From: Streptomyces sp. SID10853
GTDB taxonomy: Bacteria; Actinomycetota; Actinomycetes; Streptomycetales; Streptomycetaceae
DNA: 44,241 nucleotides
NCBI RefSeq assembly: GCF_010548145.1
Contig: NZ_JAAGLN010000035.1
Coordinates: forward strand, 1-44,241
Direction: 5' to 3'
Shown here: positions 1 to 9,040 of the stretch, piece by piece
Layout: the number at the start of each line of letters is the position of its first letter
Numbering within the stretch: position 1 is the first letter of the stretch
Made by a program: the position numbers and the translations under genes
Notes under the pieces: generated by a model
Told to the model about the DNA's origin: nothing
Databases searched by the model: none
What the model saw: the letters and a program-made list of their open reading frames with translations, nothing else

Positions 1-407
1 GCACCCGGTCGTGGCCACCCGTCGGCCGGCGCGTTCCGGTGGCCGGGCCTGGTGTGGGCGGGCCGTCGTCCATGGCAGCTTCCTTCATGGTGAACCCCGG
101 ACCGGAAAGCAGCGGCAGGCATCGCGCGGACGGCGTCCGCGGCGCGGCCTGGTGCTTCGAAGGCTAGGGCGGCAGGGGGCCCGAGGGCCTGCGGCGACGG
201 GCGGCCGCACCGATTCCCGCGTGCAAAGCACCAGGTGAGCGGGTGGATGGCCGGTCGGCGCCGTGTTGCGCCGAACGGCTGTCCCCGGTGACGGGACGGG
301 GGAGCACGCCCAGTGGTTATGATGGATTGATAAGCCTATTGTTAGTACTTGGCAGGAGTGGAGAGCCGGACACCGGCAGCGGACCGGACGACAGCGGGGG
401 CGATGGC
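1..407. other. Leading intergenic stretch
   Basis: No convincing gene is seen. The one short open frame on the plus strand (about 11-238) is arginine/glycine-rich with no recognisable domain and no ribosome-binding site, as expected of a chance frame in G+C-rich DNA. The last 90 bases hold the AT-rich control region of the marR operon. A gene upstream of the window may end before base 1. Confidence 0.5.
317..350 (+). promoter_or_regulatory. AT-rich promoter/operator region of the marR operon
   Basis: This is the only AT-rich patch upstream of the marR start. It contains a TATGAT hexamer (318-323) and two similar seven-base elements, TTGATAA and TTGTTAG, spaced like a degenerate regulator site. 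MarR-family repressors usually bind near their own promoter, so this is the natural autoregulatory site. No clean -35/-10 pair is seen. Confidence 0.35.
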
Positions 408-866
408 GTGACCGACACGACGGGTGAGAGCGCGGAACCGGCGGACGCCGCCGGCGCGGCGGCGTCCATACGGCTGGCGGTGGCCCGGATAGCCCGCCGG
501 CTCAGGCAGGCACACCGGGTCGGTGACGTGACGCTCTCCGAGGTGTCCGTGATCTCCCGGCTGAGCCGGGACGGAGCGGATTCCCCCGGCTCGCTCGCCG
601 AACTGGAGCGGGTGCGTCCACAGGCCATGGCATCCACGCTGGCCGCGCTGGAGGAGCGCGGCCTGGTGACCCGCAGACCGGACTCAAGCGACGGCCGGCG
701 CGCGGTGATAGAGGTGACCGAAGCCGGCCGCAAGGTGCTGATCGACCGCCGTTCGGAATCCGTGCAGCGGCTCACCGAGGTCCTCGACGAGGAGTTCACG
801 CCCGCCGAACGGCAACGGCTGCTCGCGGTCGTGCCGCTGCTCGACCGGCTCGCGGAGCGGCTGTAA
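408..866 (+). CDS. MarR family transcriptional regulator
   Basis: A 152-residue winged-helix regulator of MarR type. The N-terminal helix (IRLAVARIARRLRQAHR) is a typical MarR dimerisation helix. The core contains a recognition-helix segment (ELERVRPQAMASTLAALEERGLV) and the wing (RRPDSSDGRRAVIEVTEAG), with the DxRD-like SSDGRR signature of the family. The GTG at 408 is chosen because it follows a GGGGG-rich ribosome-binding site and gives the usual family length; the frame is open further upstream but has no domain there. The stop overlaps the start of the next gene (TAATG), so it is translationally coupled to an efflux pump, a very common MarR-pump arrangement. It probably represses the operon and responds to a small aromatic or drug-like ligand; the ligand is unknown. 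Confidence 0.88.
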   Translation: MTDTTGESAEPADAAGAAASIRLAVARIARRLRQAHRVGDVTLSEVSVISRLSRDGADSPGSLAELERVRPQAMASTLAALEERGLVTRRPDSSDGRRAVIEVTEAGRKVLIDRRSESVQRLTEVLDEEFTPAERQRLLAVVPLLDRLAERL

Positions 867-2611
867 TGCCGGCGACCCGGAGCGGGAACGCCGAAGTGAG
901 CGACCGCTACAAATGGATCGCGCTCTCCAACACCACGCTCGGTGTGCTGATCGCGACCATGGACGCCTCGATCGTGATCATCTCCCTGCCCGCCATCTTC
1001 CGGGGCATCGGACTCGATCCGCTCGCCCCCGGGAACATCGGCTATCTGCTCTGGATGATCCTCGGCTATCTGCTGGTCTCAGCTGTGCTGGTGGTCGCGC
1101 TCGGCAGGCTCGGCGACATGTTCGGCCGGGTCCGGATGTACAACATGGGTTTCGCGATCTTCGCGTGTGCGTCCCTCGCCCTCTCGCTCGATCCGCTGAA
1201 GGGCGGTCCCGGCGCGCTGTGGCTGATCGGGTTCCGTGTCGTGCAGGCCTTCGGCGGCTCGATGCTGACCGCGAACTCGGCGGCCATCCTCACCGACGCG
1301 TTCCCCGCCAGGCAGCGCGGTATGGCGCTCGGCATCAACCAGATCACCGCCCTGGCCGGGCAGTTCCTCGGTCTGCTCGCGGGTGGTCTGCTGGCCACCA
1401 TCGACTGGCGCGCGGTGTTCTGGGTCAGCGTGCCGATCGGCGTCTTCGGCACGATCTGGTCGTACCGCAGCCTGCGGGAGACCGGCTCCCGCACGGCGGG
1501 CCGAATCGACTGGGCGGGCAACATCACCTTCACGGCCGGGGCCGGCATCCTGCTCGCCGCCATCACCTACGGGATCCAGCCCTACGGCGGCCACCCGACC
1601 GGCTGGACCAACCCCATGGTGCTGGGCGGGCTCGGCGGCGGACTGCTGCTGCTCGTGGCCTTCTGCCTCATCGAGACCCGCGTCGCCGAACCGATGTTCC
1701 GGCTCGGCCTGTTCCGGGTCCGTGCCTTCGCCGCGGGGAACCTCGCGGCCCTGCTCACCGCCATCGCCCGCGGCGGGCTCCAGTTCATGCTCATCATCTG
1801 GCTGCAGGGCATCTGGCTTCCGCTGCGCGGATACGACTTCGAGAGCACCCCGTTGTGGGCAGGCATCTTCATGCTGCCGCTGACCATCGGATTCCTCATC
1901 GCGGGGCCGGTGTCCGGCTTCCTGTCCGACCGTTACGGAGCGCGGCTGTTCTCCACCACCGGGCTCCTTCTCGTGGCCTGCGGGTTCATCGGGCTGCTGC
2001 TCCTGCCGGTGAACTTCTCGTACCCCGAATTCGCGGCCCTGCTGCTGCTCAGCGGTCTCGGCCAGGGGATGTTCTCCGCCCCGAACACCTCGGCGATCAT
2101 GGGCAGTGTGCCGCCGGAGCAGCGTGGAGTCGCCTCCGGAATGCGCTCGACGTTCCAGAACTCGGGCACCGCACTGTCGATCGGCCTCTCGTTCTCCCTG
2201 ATGATCTCCGGACTCGCGGGGACGCTGCCGCACGCGCTGCGCAGCGGTCTGCAGGGGCAGGGGGTGCCCAGCGGAACGGCGCAGCAGGTCGCGGAACTGC
2301 CCCCGGTGAGTACGCTGTTCGCCACCTTCCTCGGCAAGAACCCCATCAGCCACCTCCTCCAGCCCAGCGGTGTGCTGGACAAGCTCCCCGCGCACAACGT
2401 CCTGGCCCTGACCGGCAAGGAGTTCTTCCCCGGACTCGTCTCCGGCCCGTTCCACCACGGACTCGTCACCGTCTTCGGTGTCGCCACCGTGATGGCTCTG
2501 GTCGCCGCACTGGCCTCGCTGCTGCGCGGCCGCCCCTCCAAGGCCGGGCCGGCCGGCGGCTCCGCCGCCTCCCCGAAACCCGGCAACACGCTGAAAGGTA
2601 AGAAGAGATGA
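866..2611 (+). CDS. MFS transporter, DHA2 (EmrB/QacA-type) drug efflux family
   Basis: A 581-residue membrane protein with about 14 hydrophobic segments, the size and layout of DHA2 drug:H+ antiporters. Motif A is visible after TM2 (LGRLGDMFGRVRMYNMGF), and the N-terminal stretch TTLGVLIATMDASIVIISLP is the classic DHA2 start (D1 motif). A long extracytoplasmic segment near residues 455-520 is typical for 14-TM members. It starts at the ATG overlapping the marR stop and ends in an ATGA overlap with the isochorismatase-like gene, so the three genes form a tight operon. It probably exports a toxic small molecule sensed by the MarR protein; the substrate cannot be told from sequence. Confidence 0.9.
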   Translation: MPATRSGNAEVSDRYKWIALSNTTLGVLIATMDASIVIISLPAIFRGIGLDPLAPGNIGYLLWMILGYLLVSAVLVVALGRLGDMFGRVRMYNMGFAIFACASLALSLDPLKGGPGALWLIGFRVVQAFGGSMLTANSAAILTDAFPARQRGMALGINQITALAGQFLGLLAGGLLATIDWRAVFWVSVPIGVFGTIWSYRSLRETGSRTAGRIDWAGNITFTAGAGILLAAITYGIQPYGGHPTGWTNPMVLGGLGGGLLLLVAFCLIETRVAEPMFRLGLFRVRAFAAGNLAALLTAIARGGLQFMLIIWLQGIWLPLRGYDFESTPLWAGIFMLPLTIGFLIAGPVSGFLSDRYGARLFSTTGLLLVACGFIGLLLLPVNFSYPEFAALLLLSGLGQGMFSAPNTSAIMGSVPPEQRGVASGMRSTFQNSGTALSIGLSFSLMISGLAGTLPHALRSGLQGQGVPSGTAQQVAELPPVSTLFATFLGKNPISHLLQPSGVLDKLPAHNVLALTGKEFFPGLVSGPFHHGLVTVFGVATVMALVAALASLLRGRPSKAGPAGGSAASPKPGNTLKGKKR

Positions 2612-3177
2612 CGAAAAGCGCCCTTCTCGTGATGGACGTCCAGCAGGGCATCGTCGAGCGCATCGGCAACGACCCCGGGTATCTGGCGCGGGTGGGCCGG
2701 GCGATCAGTGCGGCGCGTGGGGCCGGTATACCGGTCATCTACGTGGTGGTCGGCTTCCGTACCGGACACCCCGAGGTCAGCCCGCGCAACAAGTCGTTCA
2801 GCGCTCTCGCGGGCGCGGGTGCGGGCGCGGGATTCGCCGAGGGCGACCCGAATGCCCGGATTCACCCCGATGTGGCGCCCCAGGAAGGCGACATCGTGGT
2901 CACCAAGAAGCGGGTCAGCGCGTTCGCCGGGAGCGACCTCGACATGGTGCTCAGGGCCGGCGGGACGGACAGCCTCGTCCTCACCGGAATCGCCACCAGC
3001 GGTGTGGTGCTCTCGACCCTGAGGCAGGCCGCCGACCTGGACTTCGGCCTCACCGTCCTGGACGACTGCTGCGTCGACGGCGACGCGGAGGTGCACCGGG
3101 TCCTGACGGAGAAGGTGTTCCCCCGCCAGGCGGACGTCGTCAGCACCGAGAAGTGGGCCGCGGCCATCGGACAGTGA
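2608..3177 (+). CDS. Isochorismatase-like hydrolase lacking the usual catalytic cysteine
   Basis: A 189-residue alpha/beta hydrolase of the isochorismatase superfamily. The catalytic Asp is present in ALLVMDVQQGI (D10), followed by the Lys region IVVTKKRVSAFAGSDLD. In cysteine hydrolases of this fold the nucleophile lies in a motif like TGxxTxxCVxxTA; here the corresponding segment reads TGIATSGVVLSTLR with no Cys. Isochorismatases of the PhzD/EntB type also work without a cysteine, using Asp to hydrolyse a vinyl ether, so a vinyl-ether or similar substrate is possible, or the protein may bind without catalysis. Its ATG overlaps the stop of the efflux gene (ATGA), placing it last in the marR operon. 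Confidence 0.82.
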   Translation: MTKSALLVMDVQQGIVERIGNDPGYLARVGRAISAARGAGIPVIYVVVGFRTGHPEVSPRNKSFSALAGAGAGAGFAEGDPNARIHPDVAPQEGDIVVTKKRVSAFAGSDLDMVLRAGGTDSLVLTGIATSGVVLSTLRQAADLDFGLTVLDDCCVDGDAEVHRVLTEKVFPRQADVVSTEKWAAAIGQ

Positions 3178-3217
3178 GCCGGCCGTCCGGCGCGCCGGCG
3201 GCAGGGGCCCTGCCCCC

Positions 3218-4222
3218 TCAGCCGCTGTCGCGCCGGCGGGTGTCCGACGAGGGCCAGCCGCGCCGCTTCTCGCCCGGCAGGAGCTGCTCGACCACATCGG
3301 CCAGCTCCTCGCAGGCGCGCTCGATACGGCGGCGCACGTTCTTGTGTTCGGTGACGATCGCGGCGAGCAGCAGCGCGGTCAGCGCCACCGACCCGTTGAG
3401 CGCCGTCAGGTTGATCATGGCTTCGAACAGCGTGAGACTGCTGAAGGAACCCGCCCGGCCGGTCGCCGCGATGACCGCGAGCACGGCCACCAGAAGCGCG
3501 CAGGGCGCGCTGCCCGCGAGCTCGAACCGGAGCGCCGCCCAGATCAGCAGCGGAAAGACCAGGAAGAGCAGGGCGTAGTGGCTCCCGGTCGCCACCGGGA
3601 CCACGATCGCGGCGGCGATCACCAGCGCGCCGGCCTCCACCCATCTGTCGGTACGGCGGGGCAGCCGGAGCCTGCGCAGGAGAAGCAGCAACGGGGTCAC
3701 CATCAGGACCCCCACCGCGTCCCCGGCCCACCAGGCGAACCACACCGGCCAGTAGCCGCTCTTGGGGAGTTTGTCCTCAAGGAGCAGTATGCTCGCCCCC
3801 GTTGTCGCGCTGACGAGCATGGCACCGAGTGCTCCGAGGAAGACCAGCGCGGTGCCGTCCCGCAACCGGGACAGATCCATCCGGAAGTCCGCCCCGCGGA
3901 GCATCAGGAAAGCGCAGACAGGGGCGAGCGTGTTGCCCGCGATGATGCCGATGTCGCCGAGGTCGAGTGACTGGGCGGTCCATGCCACGGCGAGCAGGGC
4001 CCCGATGGCGATACCTGGCCAGACCCGGAGCCCCCAGTACAGCAGGCAGCCCACCGCGACACCCGTCGGCGGCCACAGGGGTGTGACCACGGCACCGTGG
4101 ACGGTCACCTGCCGCAGCAGCCCGATCCGGCCGGACACGTAGTACGCGACCGCGACAGCGAGAATACGCAGGGCGGTTGCCGTCGCCTCTCGGGCTGTCT
4201 CGCTGCGGATCACGGCGTCCAT
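3218..4222 (-). CDS. MASE1 domain membrane sensor protein
   Basis: A 334-residue protein with about eight predicted membrane segments. The N-terminal three quarters match the MASE1 integral-membrane sensory domain: the start LLRQVTVHGAVVTPLWPPTG, the WP-rich loop, and the YWPVWFAWWAGDAVGVLMV segment are family hallmarks. MASE1 normally sits in front of a GGDEF, kinase or phosphatase output domain; here the protein ends after a short charged tail (about residues 295-334) with no output domain. It lies 48 bp downstream of a PP2C phosphatase gene on the same strand, so the two are probably co-transcribed and may work as a split sensor-output pair (inference). No strong ribosome-binding site precedes the ATG. 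Confidence 0.82.
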   Translation of the reverse strand: MDAVIRSETAREATATALRILAVAVAYYVSGRIGLLRQVTVHGAVVTPLWPPTGVAVGCLLYWGLRVWPGIAIGALLAVAWTAQSLDLGDIGIIAGNTLAPVCAFLMLRGADFRMDLSRLRDGTALVFLGALGAMLVSATTGASILLLEDKLPKSGYWPVWFAWWAGDAVGVLMVTPLLLLLRRLRLPRRTDRWVEAGALVIAAAIVVPVATGSHYALLFLVFPLLIWAALRFELAGSAPCALLVAVLAVIAATGRAGSFSSLTLFEAMINLTALNGSVALTALLLAAIVTEHKNVRRRIERACEELADVVEQLLPGEKRRGWPSSDTRRRDSG

Positions 4223-4270
4223 CAGACACCGTGCCCCGAGCCCCCGGCGGCCAAGACACGCGAGTCCCGC

Positions 4271-5101
4271 TCACGTCCTGCCGGGTGCGCTGTCGTGGCA
4301 CAGCACGAGAACGGCGGCGTCGTCCTCATGGCCGGTGAGGACGGCGGCTTTGATGATCTCGTCGGCCAGTTCCCCGGCGCCGCTGCCGGCCAGGACACTC
4401 GCCCGGCGCATGACAGCCTCCAGGCCCTTCTCGATCGAGAACGACGGCCCCTCGATCACACCGTCGGTGATCAGTATGAAGGCGCCCTGCCCCGTCAGCC
4501 GCCGCCGGGTGACCGGATAACGCTGCTTCTCCGCGATGCCGAGCGGCAGGCCCCCCGCGTCATCGATGATGCCCGTCCGGCCGTCCGCCAGGGCCCAGAC
4601 GGCCGGCACATGTCCGGCGCGGGCGCTGTCGATCTCCCAGGTGACCGGGTCGAAGCGCAGGACGGTGCAGGTCGCGAAGAGCGTGGAGTTCACCGAGAGC
4701 AGCAGGTTGTTGGTCCGGCCGATGATCTCGCCGGGGTCCGAAGCGGTGGTGGCGATGGCCCGCATACCGATCCGGATCTGGCCCATGAAGGCGGCGGCCT
4801 CGACATCGTGCCCCTGGACGTCGCCGATGGCGAACCCGAGCGAACCGTCCGGGAGCGGGAACCCGTCGTACCAGTCGCCGCCGATGTCCAGCCCACTGCG
4901 GGCCGGGGTGTAGCGGGCCGCGGTACGCAGCCCCGGCAGGTCGGGGAGGTGGGCCGGGAGCATGTTGCGCTGCAGCGCCTCGGCCAGTTCCACCCGCGCC
5001 TGGTGCAGCTCAACCTCCCGCCGGGCCTGGGCGGTGAGCTCGTGGAGCGTGGTGAGGAGCTCGTCGGCGCTTGCGGAACGAGGAGGACGACGCCGGTTCA
5101 T
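4271..5101 (-). CDS. SpoIIE-type PP2C serine phosphatase
   Basis: A 276-residue cytoplasmic phosphatase. Residues 1-50 form a charged helical linker (ELTAQARREVELHQARVELAEALQRNMLP), and the rest is the SpoIIE/PP2C catalytic domain with metal-binding motifs GLDIGGDWYDGF, FAIGDVQGHDVEAA, ILITDGVIE and the C-terminal GHEDDAAVLVL. Such proteins dephosphorylate anti-anti-sigma factors in streptomycete partner-switching cascades. No sensor domain is fused, but the downstream gene is a lone MASE1 membrane sensor, the likely partner. The ATG is preceded by GGAG at a good distance (GGAGCCGCTC). Confidence 0.88.
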   Translation of the reverse strand: MNRRRPPRSASADELLTTLHELTAQARREVELHQARVELAEALQRNMLPAHLPDLPGLRTAARYTPARSGLDIGGDWYDGFPLPDGSLGFAIGDVQGHDVEAAAFMGQIRIGMRAIATTASDPGEIIGRTNNLLLSVNSTLFATCTVLRFDPVTWEIDSARAGHVPAVWALADGRTGIIDDAGGLPLGIAEKQRYPVTRRRLTGQGAFILITDGVIEGPSFSIEKGLEAVMRRASVLAGSGAGELADEIIKAAVLTGHEDDAAVLVLCHDSAPGRT

Positions 5102-5315
5102 GAGCGGCTCCGCGGTGCGTTTGTTCCCGGGCCGCGACCGGGGGCCCGTGGTCGCGGGGCAGACCGTGTACCGGCCTGTCGGGCCTCTCCTCTCCGACGA
5201 TCACGGCCCGTGGGGGGTCCGGAGACCGTTAACTGCATCTTATTTCCGGAGCGCGGATTCCGCAGCCCCCGCAGGTGCGCGGGCCGGTACGGTGCCGTGT
5301 CGTTCCCGGGGGCGT

Positions 5316-5355
5316 GCCTGCCGCGGCGGACGAGTGCGCGTCCGCCGCGGCAGGC
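5316..5355 (-). terminator. Hairpin terminator of the S1 protease gene
   Basis: A perfect 17-bp G+C-rich inverted repeat (5316-5332 with 5339-5355) with a 6-base loop, 36 bp past the protease stop codon. There is no U-tract, as is usual in streptomycetes. Confidence 0.75.
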
Positions 5356-5391
5356 CCCGGACCCAGCCGGGTGCGGGTGGTACCGCCGTCC

Positions 5392-6588
5392 TCAGGCCGT
5401 GGTCAGCGTCAGGCCGTACTGGTTCAGGATCTCGTTGATGGGCTGGAACCAGGTCTCCCCGCCGCCGGTGCAGTCGCCCCAGCCGCCGGACGTCACCCCC
5501 TGCGCCTGGTCGCCGCTGATGAAGGAACCGCCGGAGTCGCCCGGCTCGGCGCAGACGTTCGTCTTGGTCAGCTCGTTGACCGCGCCCTCGCTGTAGTTCA
5601 CGGTCTCGTTGGTGGCCAGGACGTTCCCGCAGTGCCAGTGCGAGGTGGAGCCCGAGCGGCAGATGGACGCGCCCACCGGAGCCGCCGCCGAGCCGCGGAC
5701 CAGCTGGTCGGAGACCGTGCCCCAGCCGAGGACCACCGGGACCGTCCACCATCCGTTGCCGACGCTGACCCAGGCGTAGTCGTTGCCCGGGAACGAAGAA
5801 CCCTGGAAGGTGCCCACGGCCGAGCCGTCCCAGCCGCTGACGGCGGCTCCCGGCTGCCCGCAGTGTCCCGCGGTGACGAAGCCGCCGTTGACGGAGAAGC
5901 CGATGGAGCAGCGGACGTTGCCCGTGTAGTACGGGTCGCCGCCCACCGTGCCGGCCGACAGGGTCCTGGCCGCCGCCGGAACCTGGTTCACCGTGACGGC
6001 ACCGGTCTGCCCGGCCCGTGCGACGAACGCCTGGACATCGTTGTCATCCTTTGCTGAGGCGACGACGTCCACCACGACCCGGTTGGCCTTCGGGTCCACG
6101 TGCCAGCTGCTGACACCGGCCGGTGCGCCGCCCTTGTCCAGCCGCTTCTTGGCCGCGTCGAGTTCACGGGCGCTGTGCTTGACCAGAGTGACGGCCGCGC
6201 CGGTCGCCCGGACCGCTCCGGACTTGGCGCTGCCGGTCAGGGCGACCGTCAGTTTTCCGCTCTTCGCGTCGTACCAGTCGCCGCCGAAGGAGGAGCCGGC
6301 CGCGCGGCGCGCCGTGCCCTGGAGTGCTGTGGCGGTCCGTTCGGAGGCCAGACGCGCCCGGGCCTGGCTCGCTGTCAGGCCGAGGTCCTTGCGCATGGCC
6401 GAAAGCAGACCGTCGGATGCCGGCTGTGCGGCGCGTGCGGAGGATTCGGACGAGGGGGAGGGGGAGTCGGCGGCGGATGCCGGGACGAGTCCGGCTGTCG
6501 CCCAGGTCCCGAGCACGAGAAATGCGGACAGTGCGGTGCGGGTGAGCGTGCTGCGTCTCAAGGTCTGGCCCTTCTGTTGTTCCAGCAT
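5392..6588 (-). CDS. Secreted S1 family serine protease (streptogrisin/alpha-lytic type)
   Basis: A preproprotein of about 398 residues. A Sec signal peptide (LTRTALSAFLVLGTWATAG then ASAAD) is followed by an alpha-lytic-type pro-domain (DLGLTASQARARL... FGGDWYDAKSGKLTVAL) that acts as intramolecular chaperone in this family, then the mature chymotrypsin-fold domain from about TVGGDPYYTG. The triad is visible: His in FVTAGHCG, Asp in GNDYAWV, Ser in EPGDSGGS. Mature-domain cysteines pair as in streptogrisins. There is no C-terminal chitin-binding domain, unlike streptogrisin C. The outer ATG at 6588 lacks a ribosome-binding site; a TTG at 6561 preceded by AAGGG would start the signal peptide at RRSTLTRT and may be the true start. 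A CebR-like operator lies just upstream. Confidence 0.92.
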   Translation of the reverse strand: MLEQQKGQTLRRSTLTRTALSAFLVLGTWATAGLVPASAADSPSPSSESSARAAQPASDGLLSAMRKDLGLTASQARARLASERTATALQGTARRAAGSSFGGDWYDAKSGKLTVALTGSAKSGAVRATGAAVTLVKHSARELDAAKKRLDKGGAPAGVSSWHVDPKANRVVVDVVASAKDDNDVQAFVARAGQTGAVTVNQVPAAARTLSAGTVGGDPYYTGNVRCSIGFSVNGGFVTAGHCGQPGAAVSGWDGSAVGTFQGSSFPGNDYAWVSVGNGWWTVPVVLGWGTVSDQLVRGSAAAPVGASICRSGSTSHWHCGNVLATNETVNYSEGAVNELTKTNVCAEPGDSGGSFISGDQAQGVTSGGWGDCTGGGETWFQPINEILNQYGLTLTTA

Positions 6589-7259
<671 letters not shown>

Positions 7260-7271
7260 CCCGGCGGGTGT

Positions 7272-7301
7272 GCCCGCCTCCGGCCTGTGCCGGAGGCGGG
7301 C
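7272..7301 (+). terminator. Hairpin terminator of the cold-shock gene
   Basis: A perfect 12-bp inverted repeat (7272-7283 with 7290-7301) with a 6-base loop, starting 12 bp after the csp stop codon. Confidence 0.85.
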
Positions 7302-7384
7302 ACTGCCGTTTCCGGATCTTCACGGAGTGTTCGCCCCTGGAACGGCCGCCGGCCCGGAGGCCGCCGCCGGGCGGAACGGCGCCA

Positions 7385-7404
7385 CGCCGGAGCGCGCTCC
7401 GGCG
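7385..7404. repeat. 20-bp perfect palindrome upstream of the MFS gene
   Basis: CGCCGGAGCG followed directly by its reverse complement, with no spacer. It lies 117 bp upstream of the MFS start and could be a regulator site or a chance G+C palindrome. Confidence 0.4.
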
Positions 7405-7520
7405 CACGATGGGCCGTACGGGCGTATTCCGCGGGCAGGCGCCCCTGTTTGTATGGATGATCTCCTGGGCAGCGATGTTTCCCGGCTGCCGCCGGAGCCG
7501 CCGTACGCAGGAGGAATCTG

Positions 7521-9020
7521 ATGAGCAGCGCCGGAGGCCCCGCCATCGGCACCATCACCACGGAGGTGCCCGCCCGGCTGGACCGGCTGCCCTGGTCGCG
7601 CTGGCACTGGATGATCGTGGTCGGCCTCGGTACGGTCTGGATTCTCGACGGTCTCGAAGTCACCGTGGTGGGCAATATCGCCAGCCGCCTCTCGGAGAGC
7701 GGCAGTGGACTGCCCATCAGCGACTCCCAGGTCACCGGGCTCGGAGCCGCTCTCTACGTGGCCGGTGCCTGCTCGGGCGCGCTGGTCTTCGGGTGGCTCA
7801 CCGACCGGTTCGGCCGCAAGAAGCTCTTCCTCATCACCCTCGCGGTCTATCTGGCGTCGACCGCGATGACCGCGCTCTCCTTCTCGGCCTGGTGGTTCTT
7901 CCTCTTCAGGTTCCTCACCGGCTTCGGAATCGGCGGCGAGTACGCGGCCATCAACTCCGCCATCGACGAACTGATCCCGAGCAAGTACCGCGGCCGGGTC
8001 GACCTGATCATCAACGGCAGTTACTGGCTCGGCGCGATGGGCGGCGCCCTCCTCTCGGTCCTGGCCCTGGACACCGGGATCTTCCCCGAGAACATCGGCT
8101 GGCGCCTCACGTTCGCACTCGGCGTCGTGCTCGGCCTGGTCATCCTCCTCGTACGGCGGCATGTGCCGGAGAGCCCGCGCTGGATGTTCATCCACGGGCA
8201 GTCCGACGGGGCCAACGCGATCGTCGAGGGAGCCGAGAAGGAGATCGAGGAGGAGACCGGCGCCCCGCTGCCGAAAGCGGGCCGGGCCATCACCATCGAG
8301 CAGCGCAGAAGCATCAGTTTCGTCGAGATCGGCCGCACGCTCTTCCGCGCGTACCCCAAGCGCGCGACGCTCGGCTTCTCGCTCTTCATCGGCCAGGCGT
8401 TCCTCTACAACGCCATCACCTTCGGGTTCAGTTCCATCCTGGTGAAGTTCTTCGGGGTGTCCAGCGGTACGACGGGGTACTTCTTCGCGGTCATCGCGTT
8501 CGGAAACTTCCTCGGCCCGCTGCTGCTCGGCAGGCTCTTCGACACCGTCGGGCGCAAGAAGATGATCTCGGGTACGTACATCCTCTCGGGGCTGCTGCTC
8601 TTCGTCACCGCCTGGCTCTTCGACCAGGGATGGCTCAACGCGACGACGATGACGGTGTGCTGGTGCGTGGTGCTGTTCTTCGCCTCGGCCGGGGCCAGTT
8701 CGGCGTACCTGACGGTGAGCGAGATCTTTCCGATGGAGACCCGGGCCATGGCGATCGCCCTGTTCTACGCGCTCGGTACCGCGGCCGGAGGTATCTCGGG
8801 GCCGCTCATCTTCTCCGGTCTGACGTCGAGCGGTGTGGTCTCGGACGCCGTCGTGGCCTTCTGTATCGGCGCCGCGCTGATGGTCGCCGCCGGGGTGGTG
8901 GCCGTGCTGTTCGCGGTGGACGCCGAGGGCAAGTCCCTCGAGGACATCGCGCGCCCGCTCTCCCAGCGGACGAAGCCCACCGGCCGGCCGGCCGGGCCAC
9001 CGAGCGCGCCCGCCGTATGA
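7521..9020 (+). CDS. MFS transporter, sugar/aromatic-acid porter type
   Basis: A 499-residue 12-TM major facilitator. Diagnostic motifs are visible: motif A after TM2 (GWLTDRFGRKKLF), the TM4-TM5 FLTGFGIGGEYAAINSAIDEL segment, and the central PESPRW motif (VPESPRWMF) followed by the cytoplasmic loop that includes residues 225-265. The second half repeats motif A (GRLFDTVGRKKMI), and the EIFPMETRAMAIAL segment near the C-terminus is typical of sugar and metabolite porters. An excellent AGGAGG site precedes the ATG. Its stop overlaps an in-frame ATG of the following LigD-type gene (9017), so the two are probably co-transcribed. The substrate is unknown. Confidence 0.9.
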   Translation: MSSAGGPAIGTITTEVPARLDRLPWSRWHWMIVVGLGTVWILDGLEVTVVGNIASRLSESGSGLPISDSQVTGLGAALYVAGACSGALVFGWLTDRFGRKKLFLITLAVYLASTAMTALSFSAWWFFLFRFLTGFGIGGEYAAINSAIDELIPSKYRGRVDLIINGSYWLGAMGGALLSVLALDTGIFPENIGWRLTFALGVVLGLVILLVRRHVPESPRWMFIHGQSDGANAIVEGAEKEIEEETGAPLPKAGRAITIEQRRSISFVEIGRTLFRAYPKRATLGFSLFIGQAFLYNAITFGFSSILVKFFGVSSGTTGYFFAVIAFGNFLGPLLLGRLFDTVGRKKMISGTYILSGLLLFVTAWLFDQGWLNATTMTVCWCVVLFFASAGASSAYLTVSEIFPMETRAMAIALFYALGTAAGGISGPLIFSGLTSSGVVSDAVVAFCIGAALMVAAGVVAVLFAVDAEGKSLEDIARPLSQRTKPTGRPAGPPSAPAV

Positions 9021-9040
9021 ACGCGAGGAAGGCACCGCAC

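Noticed and set aside
11..238. 75-codon open frame at the left edge
   Set aside because: Arg/Gly-rich composition, no domain, no ribosome-binding site; typical of chance frames in G+C-rich DNA.
3178..3217. Short palindromes between convergent genes as a terminator
   Set aside because: Arms are only 5-6 bp and overlap; too weak to call.
4097..5596. 499-codon plus-strand open frame opposite the PP2C phosphatase
   Set aside because: The minus strand encodes a clear SpoIIE phosphatase here; the plus-strand translation is low complexity.
7268..9040. Upstream extension of the LigD-type frame through the MFS gene
   Set aside because: That part is the out-of-frame shadow of the MFS transporter; the phosphoesterase domain begins only after 9041.
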